Under the pieces are notes generated by a model that was not told where the DNA came from, ran no database searches, and saw only the letters and a list, made by a program, of their open reading frames with translations. This document shows, one piece after another, positions 11,338 through 20,285 of a stretch of DNA of 64,000 nucleotides. The position numbers and the translations under genes were made by a program. Each line of letters opens with the position of its first letter. Position 1 is the stretch's first letter. Origin of the DNA: Rhexocercosporidium sp. MPI-PUGE-AT-0058 (lineage: Eukaryota > Ascomycota > Leotiomycetes > Helotiales); the NCBI GenBank assembly GCA_020746875.1, contig JAGTJL010000001.1, positions 4,712,001-4,776,000 of the forward strand. Direction: 5' to 3'.

Positions 11338-12011
11338 AGACATCGCTGCTTTTGGTGGTTCTTTATGGAACGACGAAGTTGTGGTGTACTCTCTAGGCTT
11401 CGCTCACTGAAGGTTAGCCGTTGAGACCCAGCTTGAGGCTGCTGGTGAACAACGGAAAACGAAACTCGCTAAATTTGCAGCGTCTTACAGGCTTCCATAG
11501 CCTGGTTCCAGGCACCACACCCTGAACTCATGAACCCTTGAAGCGGAAGATCCATGGGCAGTTTTAAACTTTGTAGTCATGAGAACTGATCTCAAGATGC
11601 TGGTTACAGAATTTTCAATTAGTATTTAAATATTTCTTGTACTGTACATATGCGAGAAATCTGCACAATATATATCCGCTTCAGGATTCTTCAAGAGACA
11701 TCCGACATTCCACCTGGGTTCTCGGTTTGGTCTTATATATACATAGATGCTTTCGGTAAAAACACCTATCTTCTCCACCTCACTAACATAGCCTCTTCCA
11801 TCGCTATCGAGGATGTAGAACGCAACGAAGAAACATGAAGCCAGCATCCGTCTGCCATTGCATCGTCTGACCCACCTCTCGATACCAAGCATCTGAAAAT
11901 ATATCAAGCATTCCCGGTGCCACCAAACCCATCTACGGAATCAACCTCCTTCCCAAGAAATGGTACTATAATTCACAGACAAAGAACTCCTCCTCTACAA
12001 AATCAATCCTC
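11338..12011. other. Intergenic, 3' of the regulator
   Basis: AT-richer sequence with no recognisable gene. Short open frames on both strands around 11626-11907 overlap antiparallel and have no domain signature. Confidence 0.4.
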
Positions 12012-12300
12012 ATGAACCTCAAGACCCGCCCGGACGTACGTCTCCCTCTCTCCTCCCCTTCCATTTCCCTCCTCCCGCCCTCCTTCCATGGCCTTAGAAG
12101 TATCCACAAACTCTCTACTCATAACCACAGGTCGACTGGTCTATAATCGCACAACTCGCGGGATACAAGAACACCGATTCGGTAGGTCGACCATTCGGGC
12201 AGCTGGGAGAGGAACATCGAGCGGTTATGGGGTGTGAAGGAGAAGGAAAAGAGACCGTCGAGAAGGAAGGATGTGGTGGCGCAGAGTGATGGGACTGAGA
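12012..12300 (+). pseudogene. Relic of a small SANT/Myb-like fungal protein
   Basis: A short ATG exon (12012-12035, MNLKTRPD) is followed by a possible intron, then by VDWSIIAQLAGYKNTDS near 12131-12180. That resembles the small fungal proteins with a W-x(n)-A-x(n)-G-Y/F-K-N/S-x-x-S helix-turn-helix core. Immediately afterwards the frame would have to shift to stay open, and the expected downstream helix is not continuous. I read it as a decayed copy; an unusual intron is the alternative. Confidence 0.3.
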
Positions 12301-12496
12301 AAGCTAAAGTACTAAATGGGAATGGAAATGGCAGAGAAGGAGGGCAGAGAAGGAGAGCAGAGAGGAGAATTTGCCACGAGATCCTCGTGGTTCGATACTT
12401 GGGCTGATGGGATGGGCATGCGAGGGAGGATGAATTTGTTGGGTCAAATGAAGACCCATGACCTTACTTCCCCTGGTAGAAGAAAAAAGAGACATT

Positions 12497-13205
12497 ATGA
12501 TTGCAGCATTACACCCGGAGCCTGGGGGCAGCATTCTCCTACGAAGCCTGGAAAGAAGGCAGAAACGGCAAATTCATCGTGGGTGCACCAGACTTTGTGG
12601 AGGGCGACCGGGTACCGATGCAAGCTCCTGATCATGACGAGGGCCTCTATACCATAGATCTCCAAAAAAAACCTTCCAGCAAAAGGGGCTACAGATTATC
12701 ATTCGCCTTCGGGAGGCGAATCTCACGCCCACCAATCCCACTTTCACTGGTAGTTCGACGTTTGAAGCGCAACGGAACGAGCACATAGTTTCTACCGCTG
12801 CCTATATTTACTCTTCCTCTAACGTCACCACCCCACAGCTCTCTGCGATACAACGCGGCCTGGCAGATTTGGTATGCTCCTTCTTTATCTTGTCGGTCCC
12901 AACTACCGCATCTACTTGACAGCCAATGTGCCTCCACAGCAGCATGACTGGTGGGCGGAAGTGGCACTCGACCAGGCCGTCTTTGGGACAGCTGCTATTC
13001 CATAAGCACAGCATGTACCGCAAGAATTTCGTCAGGTCCTCCCTCGATGGTTTGAATCTTACGCGATGTATTTCTTTGCAGGATTCGCTGCATCAACGGG
13101 CGCTATGTTTTATGCTATCCTCCGGTATGGAAAGCATGCTTGGATGGGAATCAAGGAGAGCTGTAATGAAAAGCGTGATTCGCATAATGATCTATGTCTC
13201 AAACT
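12497..13205 (+). pseudogene. Degenerate DUF4246-like gene remnant
   Basis: Conceptual translation across 12531-12860 gives protein-like stretches in shifting frames. From 12672 it reads TFQQKGLQIIIRLREANLTP, then after a short linker NEHIVSTAAYIYSSSNVT. The spacing of GLQxIxxL, LTPxxP and NEHIxxTAxYxYxSxNxT is what I know from the C-terminal part of fungal DUF4246 proteins. Around 13030-13150 another frame encodes a hydrophobic segment (FAGFAASTGAMFYAILRYG). Frame changes and the absence of a continuous ORF point to a pseudogene. The family call rests on memory of the motif. Confidence 0.35.
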
Positions 13206-14002
13206 AATGTATCACGTGAAATCGAAGGCTCTAGAATAGAGCTTGATTTTTAAGACATAGAGAGCTCTAGAAGCTCTTCCTCATATATATAAACCTATTC
13301 TCGCTCTGCCTTTAGAAGAGTGAGGCACGCAAATACAAGAATTTGACATCTATTGCGTTCAGCAGTTATGTTAAGTAAGAATTAAGCATATTAGGTTAAC
13401 TTCAAAATAAAATATAAAATAAAACTCCAAATTATAGGTTATTGGAGTTTGTAAGCAGAGCAGAACTACCATTGATGATTTTCTCTAATTCTAAACAAAG
13501 AATGTATCAGAAACTAACATTAAATAAACCGTTCGGCACCCATTTCATATCCGCAATCTTTATTCTTTGACAACAAACGTAGTCCCCGAATCGATGCTAA
13601 GGGCTGATCTCCCAAGAGCGCTTCCGCAAATTCCCCATTCAGCTACATAATCTAGACAAACACCTTTTCTCTCTTCATTTCCAGACTACAGACCAGACAG
13701 ATGGCTCCGGCCGCAATTATAGGGACGTAGGCGAGTTGAATAGCTCTTGTAATACCATGGAGAGCTTCAGACGCTACTTAGCAAAAGAAATGAAAAGCAT
13801 TTTCAGTATGTAAAAAAAAACGTCTAGCTAATGTATAGTTTCCGTCCTAGTATTATCGTAAATGACTAGCGGATCGCAGGTGATTGCGAGGTTTTGTTGT
13901 GTAAACTAGGTAGTGCATGCAAGGAGGCTTAGAGCGGAGTTATTTTAAAAACACAGTTTCCTTGAGTAATAATAAATGAACGAGTACTTCCAAGGAATTT
14001 AT
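13206..14002. other. AT-rich intergenic
   Basis: No coding frame, RNA gene or clear repeat apart from a short inverted motif around 13241-13280 (CTCTAGAA / GAGCTC-rich). This lies 3' of the amidase gene. Confidence 0.4.
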
Positions 14003-16184
14003 TTATCTCCGTGATTTGTCCAAAGCCGCGACGACTTCCTCTGCGAGAGCGAGCACCTTCTCTTCTTCGAGCCTCCGACCAACAACTTGAACTCCAACTG
14101 GTGCTCCGTGAAACGTATCGGGGTCATCTTTTCACGAATTAGTCCTCGCTTCCATGTCGTGTTTCGTAAAACCCACTGGGCAATACTCACAAGTCTTCCA
14201 GACATTTTCGTCTAGCTCGCTTCCCGCAATGAAATCCTCTCGCCGAAGGTCAACCATCTTGTCAACCCTAGTTACTGGCACAACTGCTGCCGAGAAGTCG
14301 AGCACATTAAACACGCCCGTGTATCCAAAATACATGCCTTCTTTCGGACGGTAAGATGCCGTTGGGGAAGCAGGGATGATGATGGCATCTACCTTCCGGC
14401 CTGACTTTGTGATCCCTCCGGTGGAGTTCCAGTAAGCGAGATAGCGAGCTTGGTAGTTGTAGATCGCGGTTTGCAGTTCCCATAGCTCGTTGATGTTGGA
14501 GGTGGGGAGAGCTCCGAATTTTTCTCCGTATGATACTGAGAGTTGGGGTACTGGTGGCTCGCCTGATGCGTTCAGGACGTTGTGGATGTCTCTACCGCCA
14601 TCTGCTGCGAACGTGTTCCACTGTTGGCATTAGTTTTAGTAACTGTGGGTGTACAGGCACAACTTGGGTGTTGAAATACATGATAGAATACTTACTAGGA
14701 GTTGAAATGCCTCGGAATGCGACGGCGGTTCCCATTCAATGACCTATTTTACATTTAGGTTTAAGAATAAATAAAAATGGGGGGGGGGGGGGGGGGGGAG
14801 AATCTTCAAAGTGCTAATTCGCCGAAGGGAGCCAGTGACGAACCTCGTAACCTTGTGCTTTCAGTGCTAAAACGGTTTCTTCCACAGCCCGCAAAACAGG
14901 CGGATGCGGTGCTACGACACTATCAGTTCGCAATATAGCAAAGGTAAGCTTACCATCCTTCGCTCTGGACTTGACTTCTTCTTCTGCTGTCGTATTCCAG
15001 GGCAGAGCTATGACTTTTGGGTCCTCCAGCCAGGGCTCAGATTCAAGGATAAACCTCGTGAGGAGACGAAGGTCAGAAATGCTGTGGCCCATTGGGCCGA
15101 TAACGGACGGAACAGTGTTATGACCTTCCATCTGTAAAGCGGGCTATTAGTCACTGCCCTGAAGAGAGAGGTTGGGTAATTACACTATTTGCGACGCCAA
15201 GATAGGGTAGACGGCCATGAGAAGGCTTTAAGCCGTAGATACCACAGAATGCAGCGGGAACACGGATGGAAGCTCCAACGTCCGAACCAAGGCCGATTAT
15301 ACTGCCGCGAAGAGCAAGTAATGCCGCTTCGCCTGTGAGAGAAAGAGTTCAGTATGAAACCGTAGTTCATACGGGGCTTCACAGAAGAGACTTATTTAGG
15401 GTTTCATACCTCCTGAAGAGCCTCCGGAGGATAGCAGACGATTGTAAGGGTTGGTTGTATATCCGATGATATTGTTATTCGTCTCAATGGCCTTTCAGTA
15501 AATCAGAATTACAGCTGAACTCGACTTTTGGAAAAAGGAAAAGGAGAGGGGTGATGTTACCATGAGGCTAGTCGGTACATTTGTTTTGACAAATATAACT
15601 GCCCCAGCCTTTCTCAGTTGCTTCACCAACAGCGACTCCGTGTCTTCCGTCTCTTTCTTCCCCAGCCATGCTACATATCCAACGGAGGTTTCCGTGCCCT
15701 TTACCCTGAACTGGTCCTTCAGTGAGACTGGTAGACCATGGAGAGGGCCCACGGGCTTCCCATATGTGCGGAAATAGTCATCAAGTTCTTTTGCACGATG
15801 AACGGCCTCTTCGAACATAACTTCACTAAGACAATTCACCTAATAACATCCTGTTGTCAGTACTTGTGGGTGGTCATGAAAAAAAGGAAAAACCAAAAGA
15901 AAAGAAATGCTCACCAATTGGTGTGCAATGGTTGCACGGTGGCAAAATGCTTCCGTGACTTCCAACGAAGTGAGCGCACCATTCTGCAGACCCGCAATTA
16001 GCTGAGCAGCAGTGAGCCGTTCCGTGAGCTCAATTTCACGTTTGGTCAGGAAGTTTTTGGGGAGGTTCGCGACATCCCGATCGTCTGGGTTGAGTTGGGC
16101 TTGCCCGATCTTCCAATGCTCAGGAAGTCGAGAATTGATGCTCTCGCGCTTTTCAGCGGATATTTTCTGCCACGCTTCTGACAT
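14003..16184 (-). CDS. Amidase signature (AS) family hydrolase
   Basis: Spliced model: complement(14003..14127, 14191..14620, 14696..14743, 14844..15131, 15184..15332, 15410..15491, 15561..15839, 15915..16184); 556 aa, all seven introns keep frame. The AS fold is marked by [12 protein letters not shown] (catalytic Lys), SSGGSSGGE (cis-Ser region, split by an intron) and [23 protein letters not shown] (nucleophilic Ser in the signature). GPMGHS and the C-terminal [12 protein letters not shown] also fit. It is closest in character to fungal acetamidase/fatty-acid-amide-type enzymes hydrolysing a small amide. There is no signal peptide. It sits next to, and might belong to, the secondary-metabolite region, but nothing ties it to the NRPS directly. 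Confidence 0.93.
14744..14843 (-). repeat. Amidase intron carrying a 20-base homopolymer
   Basis: The fifth intron of the amidase gene contains an uninterrupted run of 20 G on the + strand (14779-14798), i.e. poly-C in the transcript. It sits 36-55 nt upstream of the 3' splice site. Such a tract is length-unstable and could affect splicing. Confidence 0.7.
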
Positions 16185-16478
16185 TGTTGGGTATTGGATG
16201 AAAGTCAAGTCAAGGAGAAAGTATCGAATAGTCACTCTGCAGAAGGAGAAGGAATCGCGGTATCTTAGGAAAAGAAGGGTTCGGTTCCAATTGCCTCTGC
16301 TGAGAAATCAAAACAACGACCTGAGTGAGGCTGGATCGTCTGTTCTCGCCCTAGGCCCGAAACTTTGACAACACGTATCTTTCGTACTTTAGGCACCACT
16401 TCATGCTCGACGCTCGACGGTGTCTGGTCAAATTAAGCTTTTCCTGGGCTGCAAGATCCCCCTGCAGTGCTACAGTAC

Positions 16479-16554
16479 TAACCCCCCCCCTGGCTTCAAA
16501 GAAACCTCTAGAAGTCTTGGCAGGACATACTTCTAATACCCGAGTACCAAAGTA
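16479..16554 (+). repeat. Dispersed repeat R, partial copy
   Basis: This stretch carries CTAGAAGTCTTGGCAGGACA and ends in GAGTACCAAAGTAT. It matches 19790-19867 in the same orientation and 22667-22707 plus 23191-23220 in reverse. It probably derives from an old transposable element. Confidence 0.7.
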
Positions 16555-16756
16555 TAAGCAAAGGCGGTATGTTACTAAAGTACTTGCCGGCCGCGTCTCC
16601 TAGTCTTGCAATGTCCTTCCTGTAGGGATTTAAAGTAACTACAGGAGAGCCCCCGCAGAAAGTGACATGCCATGTCCTGTACAGCACTGTAGGGGGCCAA
16701 ACTACAAGTAGCTACAGGAAAGCCAGCAGACACTGGCGAGCTCCCTGCCGCCAGTC

Positions 16757-16764
16757 TATATAAA
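16757..16764 (+). promoter_or_regulatory. TATA box of the reductase gene
   Basis: TATATAAA in a GC-rich surrounding, suitably placed upstream of the reductase ORF. Confidence 0.5.
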
Positions 16765-16936
16765 GGTTCATGCCGAGTCCACAAACAGACAGCACCACGC
16801 CATAGCAAATCAACATCTGGTTGTTCATCTGAGCATCTACGTCCGCTACGACGTTGTACATTATACTGTATAGTACTGTGCTGTGCTGTGCTGTCCTTAC
16901 TCCTTCCTCAGTTCAGATATTACCACTCACTACGCG

Positions 16937-17992
16937 ATGGCAGCCCCACACGCCCTGACCTTTGCTCAGACAAGCAGCAACCCTGGCGAACACCTCCACT
17001 TGGAGAGCTTCCCCGACCCGAGCCAGGAGGAGCTAGCGGCGACGTCGGTCCTCGTCAAGCTCCTGGTCGCCGCCATCAACCCGCAAGATCTCCTCGTGCT
17101 CACGGGCCGCTATCCGGTCCAGCCGCTCTACCAGCTGCCAGGCGGGCGTGGGCACGTCGCGGGCTTTGACGGCGTGGCCGAAGTCGTTCGTTGCGGGACG
17201 GCTGTTGACATGCTGCGGCCCGGCGATCGGGTTATTCCGAAGCGACACGGGCTGGGGACTTGGCGTCCGGTTGCGGTATGGCCCGCAGCCGACCTGCATC
17301 GCATCACGCCCCAGATCGACGTCGCGGCTGCGGCTGTCCTGCGCATGAGCGCCCTACCCGCTTTCCTGCTTCTCGAAGACATGTGCAGACTCAAGCCGGG
17401 AGATTGGCTCATCCAGAACGCCGGCAGCAGCGCAATCGCGCAATTGGTTGTCCAACTGGCGCGGCTTCGCGGCGTGCACTCCGTGAGCGTCATCCGGGAC
17501 GGGCCGGGGGCTGCCGCCACCAAAGTTGCCCTGGCAGGTATGGGCGCTGCAGTCGTCCTCACGGAGTCGCAGCTGGACAATGCCGATGACGTCGCTGCGC
17601 TGGACTTGAAAGCAGGAGGCAAGCGTTTCGTGCTCGCGCTCGATGCCGTCTTTGGGCGGTCGGGCGAGAAGATCGCTGCTGTGCTTTCGCCGGGAGGCCT
17701 GCTGGTCAACTACGGCAGCCTGGGGGGGTCGACCTTTACCCTGACGCAGGAAGTGCTCTTCTGGAAACGCATCCAGTTGCGGAACTTCCGCTTGTCTGAA
17801 CAGCTCGGTGCGCGGACGCAGAGCGAGCAGGACGACGCCCTCCGCTGGCTGGAGCAGCTTTTCGTCGCAGGAAGACTGGCACCACCTGTACTGCAGAGTG
17901 TGAGGTGGGATGCGCAGGTGCTGCGGAACGTAGTGGAGGCCGTTACGACGGCTGAAGTGGGTGCGCGGAAGAAGCTGCTTGTTTTCGTTTGA
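16937..17992 (+). CDS. MECR/ETR1-type 2-enoyl thioester reductase (MDR family)
   Basis: Single exon, 351 aa, taking the second ATG (MAAPHALTFAQ). An earlier in-frame ATG at 16883 would add 18 residues. The protein follows the mitochondrial enoyl-thioester reductase pattern: INPQDLLVLTGRYPVQP, GFDGVAEVV, PGDRVIPKRHGLGTWR, LPAFLLLEDM, PGDWLIQNAGSSAIAQLVVQ (nucleotide-binding loop) and SVSVIRD. Family role: NADPH-dependent reduction of trans-2-enoyl-CoA/ACP. No clear mitochondrial presequence is visible, which fits a cytosolic or cluster-associated copy. The gene is strikingly GC-rich (63% and 67% in two 60-base lines I counted, against 42% in an NRPS line) and intronless, and repeats lie on both sides. 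Transfer or relocation is plausible. Confidence 0.85.
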   Translation: MAAPHALTFAQTSSNPGEHLHLESFPDPSQEELAATSVLVKLLVAAINPQDLLVLTGRYPVQPLYQLPGGRGHVAGFDGVAEVVRCGTAVDMLRPGDRVIPKRHGLGTWRPVAVWPAADLHRITPQIDVAAAAVLRMSALPAFLLLEDMCRLKPGDWLIQNAGSSAIAQLVVQLARLRGVHSVSVIRDGPGAAATKVALAGMGAAVVLTESQLDNADDVAALDLKAGGKRFVLALDAVFGRSGEKIAAVLSPGGLLVNYGSLGGSTFTLTQEVLFWKRIQLRNFRLSEQLGARTQSEQDDALRWLEQLFVAGRLAPPVLQSVRWDAQVLRNVVEAVTTAEVGARKKLLVFV

Positions 17993-18371
17993 GCCCAGGT
18001 CGCTGGCCATGGTCTGTAGAGCATGCATCTGGCTAGTATCGTGATGGCTCAAGTTACCCACCAGGCTATAGAACTCGAGAGAGATATTTTGATATTCAAA
18101 AGGTTTGCGAACAGCTATAGGCCAACTTTTACTGCTTTGATCCGTGTCGATTCAGTCGGTAGTTCATTTCACTTGATATTGCTTTGATGCCGGTGTTCGG
18201 TAGATGGCTCCATTCGTATCTATAAGCAAAGGCTCCCAATGCTGCTTGCAGGCTGGCTAGGAGATGCTAACGAGGGATCTGAGAATCCAGCGTGAGAAAT
18301 GATTTGATTTGATTTTTTTCTTCTCACGCTGTGAGAATCTGCCCCGAACAACATCACCAGCATAAGCTATT
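17993..18371. other. Intergenic between convergent reductase and AhpD-like gene
   Basis: Base composition drops sharply right after the reductase stop codon. TCTCACGCTGTGAGA around 18323-18337 is a short palindrome that could form a terminator-like hairpin. No gene is seen. Confidence 0.4.
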
Positions 18372-19061
18372 CTAATCTACATAGGATATCTCCTTCTCAA
18401 TAGCCGCAGCATTATACTTCTTCAACACATCCTCTAACCCTGGAATGGGCGGGTCGAAATCAATCTGGGCACTATTCATGATCTTTGCCAACATGGCATA
18501 GATGCTATGGATAAACAATATTTCCATGGCCCCCTCCTCTCCAAAAACGCCCTTCGCTTTCTCCATGGTCTCCAAGTTGACCTTATTTCCTACCACCAGC
18601 TGATCGACCATGTCTGCAATGAGGCGCTGGCGATCTTTGAACAGGACTGAAGAAGACAAGTCCTTCGCTTTGATCAAGGCGAGCTGTTCGTCGCTGAACC
18701 CGAAGACACGCGCGACGGGCTCATTGACGTCCCATTCGTACGGTGCATTGAGGCTGCTAGCGGTGTACAGGACCGTCGTTTGCCAATCCGAGGATCGCAC
18801 CTTGCGCGTCGGGCTCCAGGCGCATGAGAGGAGCTTCATGAATGTTGGGAAGAAGGCCTCAGAGTTGGCGAGGAGCTGCAAGCATGTACATTTTAGTTGC
18901 AAGGAGGGTTGAGATGTGGGTAGAACTGGATATACCTTGAATATGTTTCGCTCGAATGGCAAGGTGCGAAGTGCTTCTTGAACATGCGGCTCGGCCGTGT
19001 TCGAGTCGACATATGGGAGAATGTGATTGTTAGTCACGGAGCGATCAGTCCAAGATGCCAT
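18372..19061 (-). CDS. AhpD-like / carboxymuconolactone decarboxylase-family protein
   Basis: Spliced model: complement(18372..18875, 18936..19061), 209 aa. The all-helical core with RSSDWQTTVLYTASSLNAPYEWDVNEPVARVFGFSDEQLA resembles the CMD/AhpD fold (usual pattern: ReliiL...YEW..H...A...G.s). The catalytic Cys-x-x-Cys of AhpD is absent and the usual His after YEW is replaced (NEP), so peroxidase chemistry is unlikely. Many fungal secondary-metabolite loci carry such small CMD-like proteins of unknown role. It is convergent with the reductase and divergent from the transporter, with TIR elements filling the gap. The specific reaction is unknown. Confidence 0.7.
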   Translation of the reverse strand: MASWTDRSVTNNHILPYVDSNTAEPHVQEALRTLPFERNIFKVYPVLPTSQPSLQLKCTCLQLLANSEAFFPTFMKLLSCAWSPTRKVRSSDWQTTVLYTASSLNAPYEWDVNEPVARVFGFSDEQLALIKAKDLSSSVLFKDRQRLIADMVDQLVVGNKVNLETMEKAKGVFGEEGAMEILFIHSIYAMLAKIMNSAQIDFDPPIPGLEDVLKKYNAAAIEKEISYVD

Positions 19062-19240
19062 GGTTATTCGGAGAGTTGAAGCTTGTGGGATTTTTGTAAC
19101 TAAAGTTGGATGGATCAATTGAGCTTAAAAACATGCGAAATGTGGCTGTTTTATAATCTTGCTTCCTGATTCCTGACTCGTAGTGTTTGTGTGACGGTGA
19201 TGTTCCTACCCCTTCCCTACGAATTCGTGCTGGGAACATA

Positions 19241-19452
19241 CAGTCCTCCTCCCCGTCCCAACGTTATTCGGCGGATACTTTTTTCTCGGCTGCTTTTACG
19301 GTAGCAAAGTTGCTTCCCCTCACGGTTGCTCTGTCAACATACTAGATTAATTTCCGTATATTCTTTGTCTAATTATAAGGCAGCCTGAAATCTGCCCCTT
19401 TTGCGTTTAAGTGATCTCCACCGTATAACGTTAGGGCGGGGGAGGGGGGCTG
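19241..19452. mobile_element. MITE-1 copy A (212 bp, TA target duplication)
   Basis: The element begins CAGTCCTCCTCCCCGTCCCA and ends with the imperfect reverse complement of this, GGGCGGGGGAGGGGGGCTG. It is flanked on both sides by TA (19239-19240, 19453-19454). Arms of about 36 bp share AACGTTAT. It has no coding capacity. TA duplication fits Tc1/mariner-type mobilisation. Confidence 0.75.
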
Positions 19453-19542
19453 TAAAAGTAAAATAATTTCTTCCATTGATTTTAAAGCTGGGAGGGTCTA
19501 CCCCCCGTCCAAACTCCACCAGGGTTTGTTTATACGGAGGTA

Positions 19543-19699
19543 CGTAAGGGGGTGGACAGTGGGTCTCGTCCAGCCCTGTCTTCTGCGTTTACATTTGAGG
19601 AAATTCATGGAGAACATTCTAGATATTCAGACTACTGATTGGAAGAATAACCTTACTGCCTTACAACGGTGGACGAGACCCACTGTCCACCCCCTTCCG
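19543..19699. mobile_element. MITE-2 (157 bp, 30-bp TIRs, TA duplication)
   Basis: The terminal inverted repeats are 30 bp with one mismatch (left arm contains GGGGGTGGACAGTGGGTCTC, right arm its exact reverse complement). TA lies on each side (19541-19542, 19700-19701). The arms are much better preserved than in MITE-1, so this insertion looks younger. Confidence 0.8.
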
Positions 19700-19721
19700 T
19701 ACAGCTACGAAGTAGTACTTC

Positions 19722-19867
19722 GGAATAAGTCCAAAGTCTCGACATCTGGAATTTACTTAATTTAGTAGTAATTTTCGGAATCCGAAAAATCTATTGGTTA
19801 AAACCCCCTGGCTTCCAAGAAACCTCTAGAAGTCTTGGCGGAATATAATACCCCGAGTACCAAAGTA
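19722..19867 (+). repeat. Dispersed repeat R, longest uninterrupted copy
   Basis: It includes AAGTCCAAAGTCTCGACATC and CTAGAAGTCTTGGCGGAATA. An inverted copy is found at 22667-23295, split by a transposon, and a shorter direct copy at 16479-16554. This copy serves as the empty-site reference for the insertion at 22708-23190. Confidence 0.75.
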
Positions 19868-20028
19868 TGTTTTGGCCCCTGTTTTTGCAAGGGTTCACGG
19901 CTTTCCTTGTTAAGGTAATAATCCCACAGCTCTTGTGTCTGTGTCTGCTCAATCATGTGTTTGTTTATGGCCCTAAGAATTAAAGTGCTGAGAAGCCCCT
20001 AGCTAGCTTAAAAACAGGGGCTAAAACA
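19868..20028. mobile_element. MITE-3 (161 bp, TIR TGTTTTRGCCCCTGTTTTT)
   Basis: The left end TGTTTTGGCCCCTGTTTTT and the right end (reverse complement TGTTTTAGCCCCTGTTTTT) differ at one base. TA flanks both ends (19866-19867, 20029-20030). It lies directly at the end of repeat R. Confidence 0.78.
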
Positions 20029-20285
20029 TACTAGCTGTACCTCCGTACTTCGTACGATTTAAACTTTTCTCATACAGCGGGGCGAGGGTTTAGGCCAGGT
20101 GGGAACTACCACGACACGATTTGTAATAAGAAAAGTAAAGTGTAATTGACAATCTCGACTTACCCTAAACTTAGCTGTGATATTGTAGAAAGACCTGCAT
20201 TATTTCACTTCTCTCTGAAAATCAATCCTTTTGTCTGTTTTCCCCCTTAGAAATCGACGTAGTACATCTTCCCACAACCAGCAAA

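Larger units (their letters stand above)
16185..16936. promoter_or_regulatory. Divergent region between amidase and reductase, repeat and promoter
   Basis: The region contains a partial copy of a dispersed repeat (16479-16554). Two near-identical direct motifs, GTAACTACAGGAGAGCC (16635-16651) and GTAGCTACAGGAAAGCC (16708-16724), lie upstream of the reductase, and CCCCCGCA occurs at 16650-16657. A TATA box (TATATAAA) at 16757-16764 lies 173 bp before the predicted ATG. Confidence 0.5.
19062..20285. other. Repeat-filled intergenic region
   Basis: Nearly the whole interval from 19241 to 20028 is made of small TIR elements and a dispersed repeat, itemised separately. The transporter promoter is what remains downstream of 20030. 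Confidence 0.7.

Noticed and set aside
17128..18061. Two long antisense frames (193 and 235 aa) across the reductase
   Set aside because: High GC makes stop codons rare on both strands. The sense frame matches the MECR family and the antisense frames match nothing I recognise.
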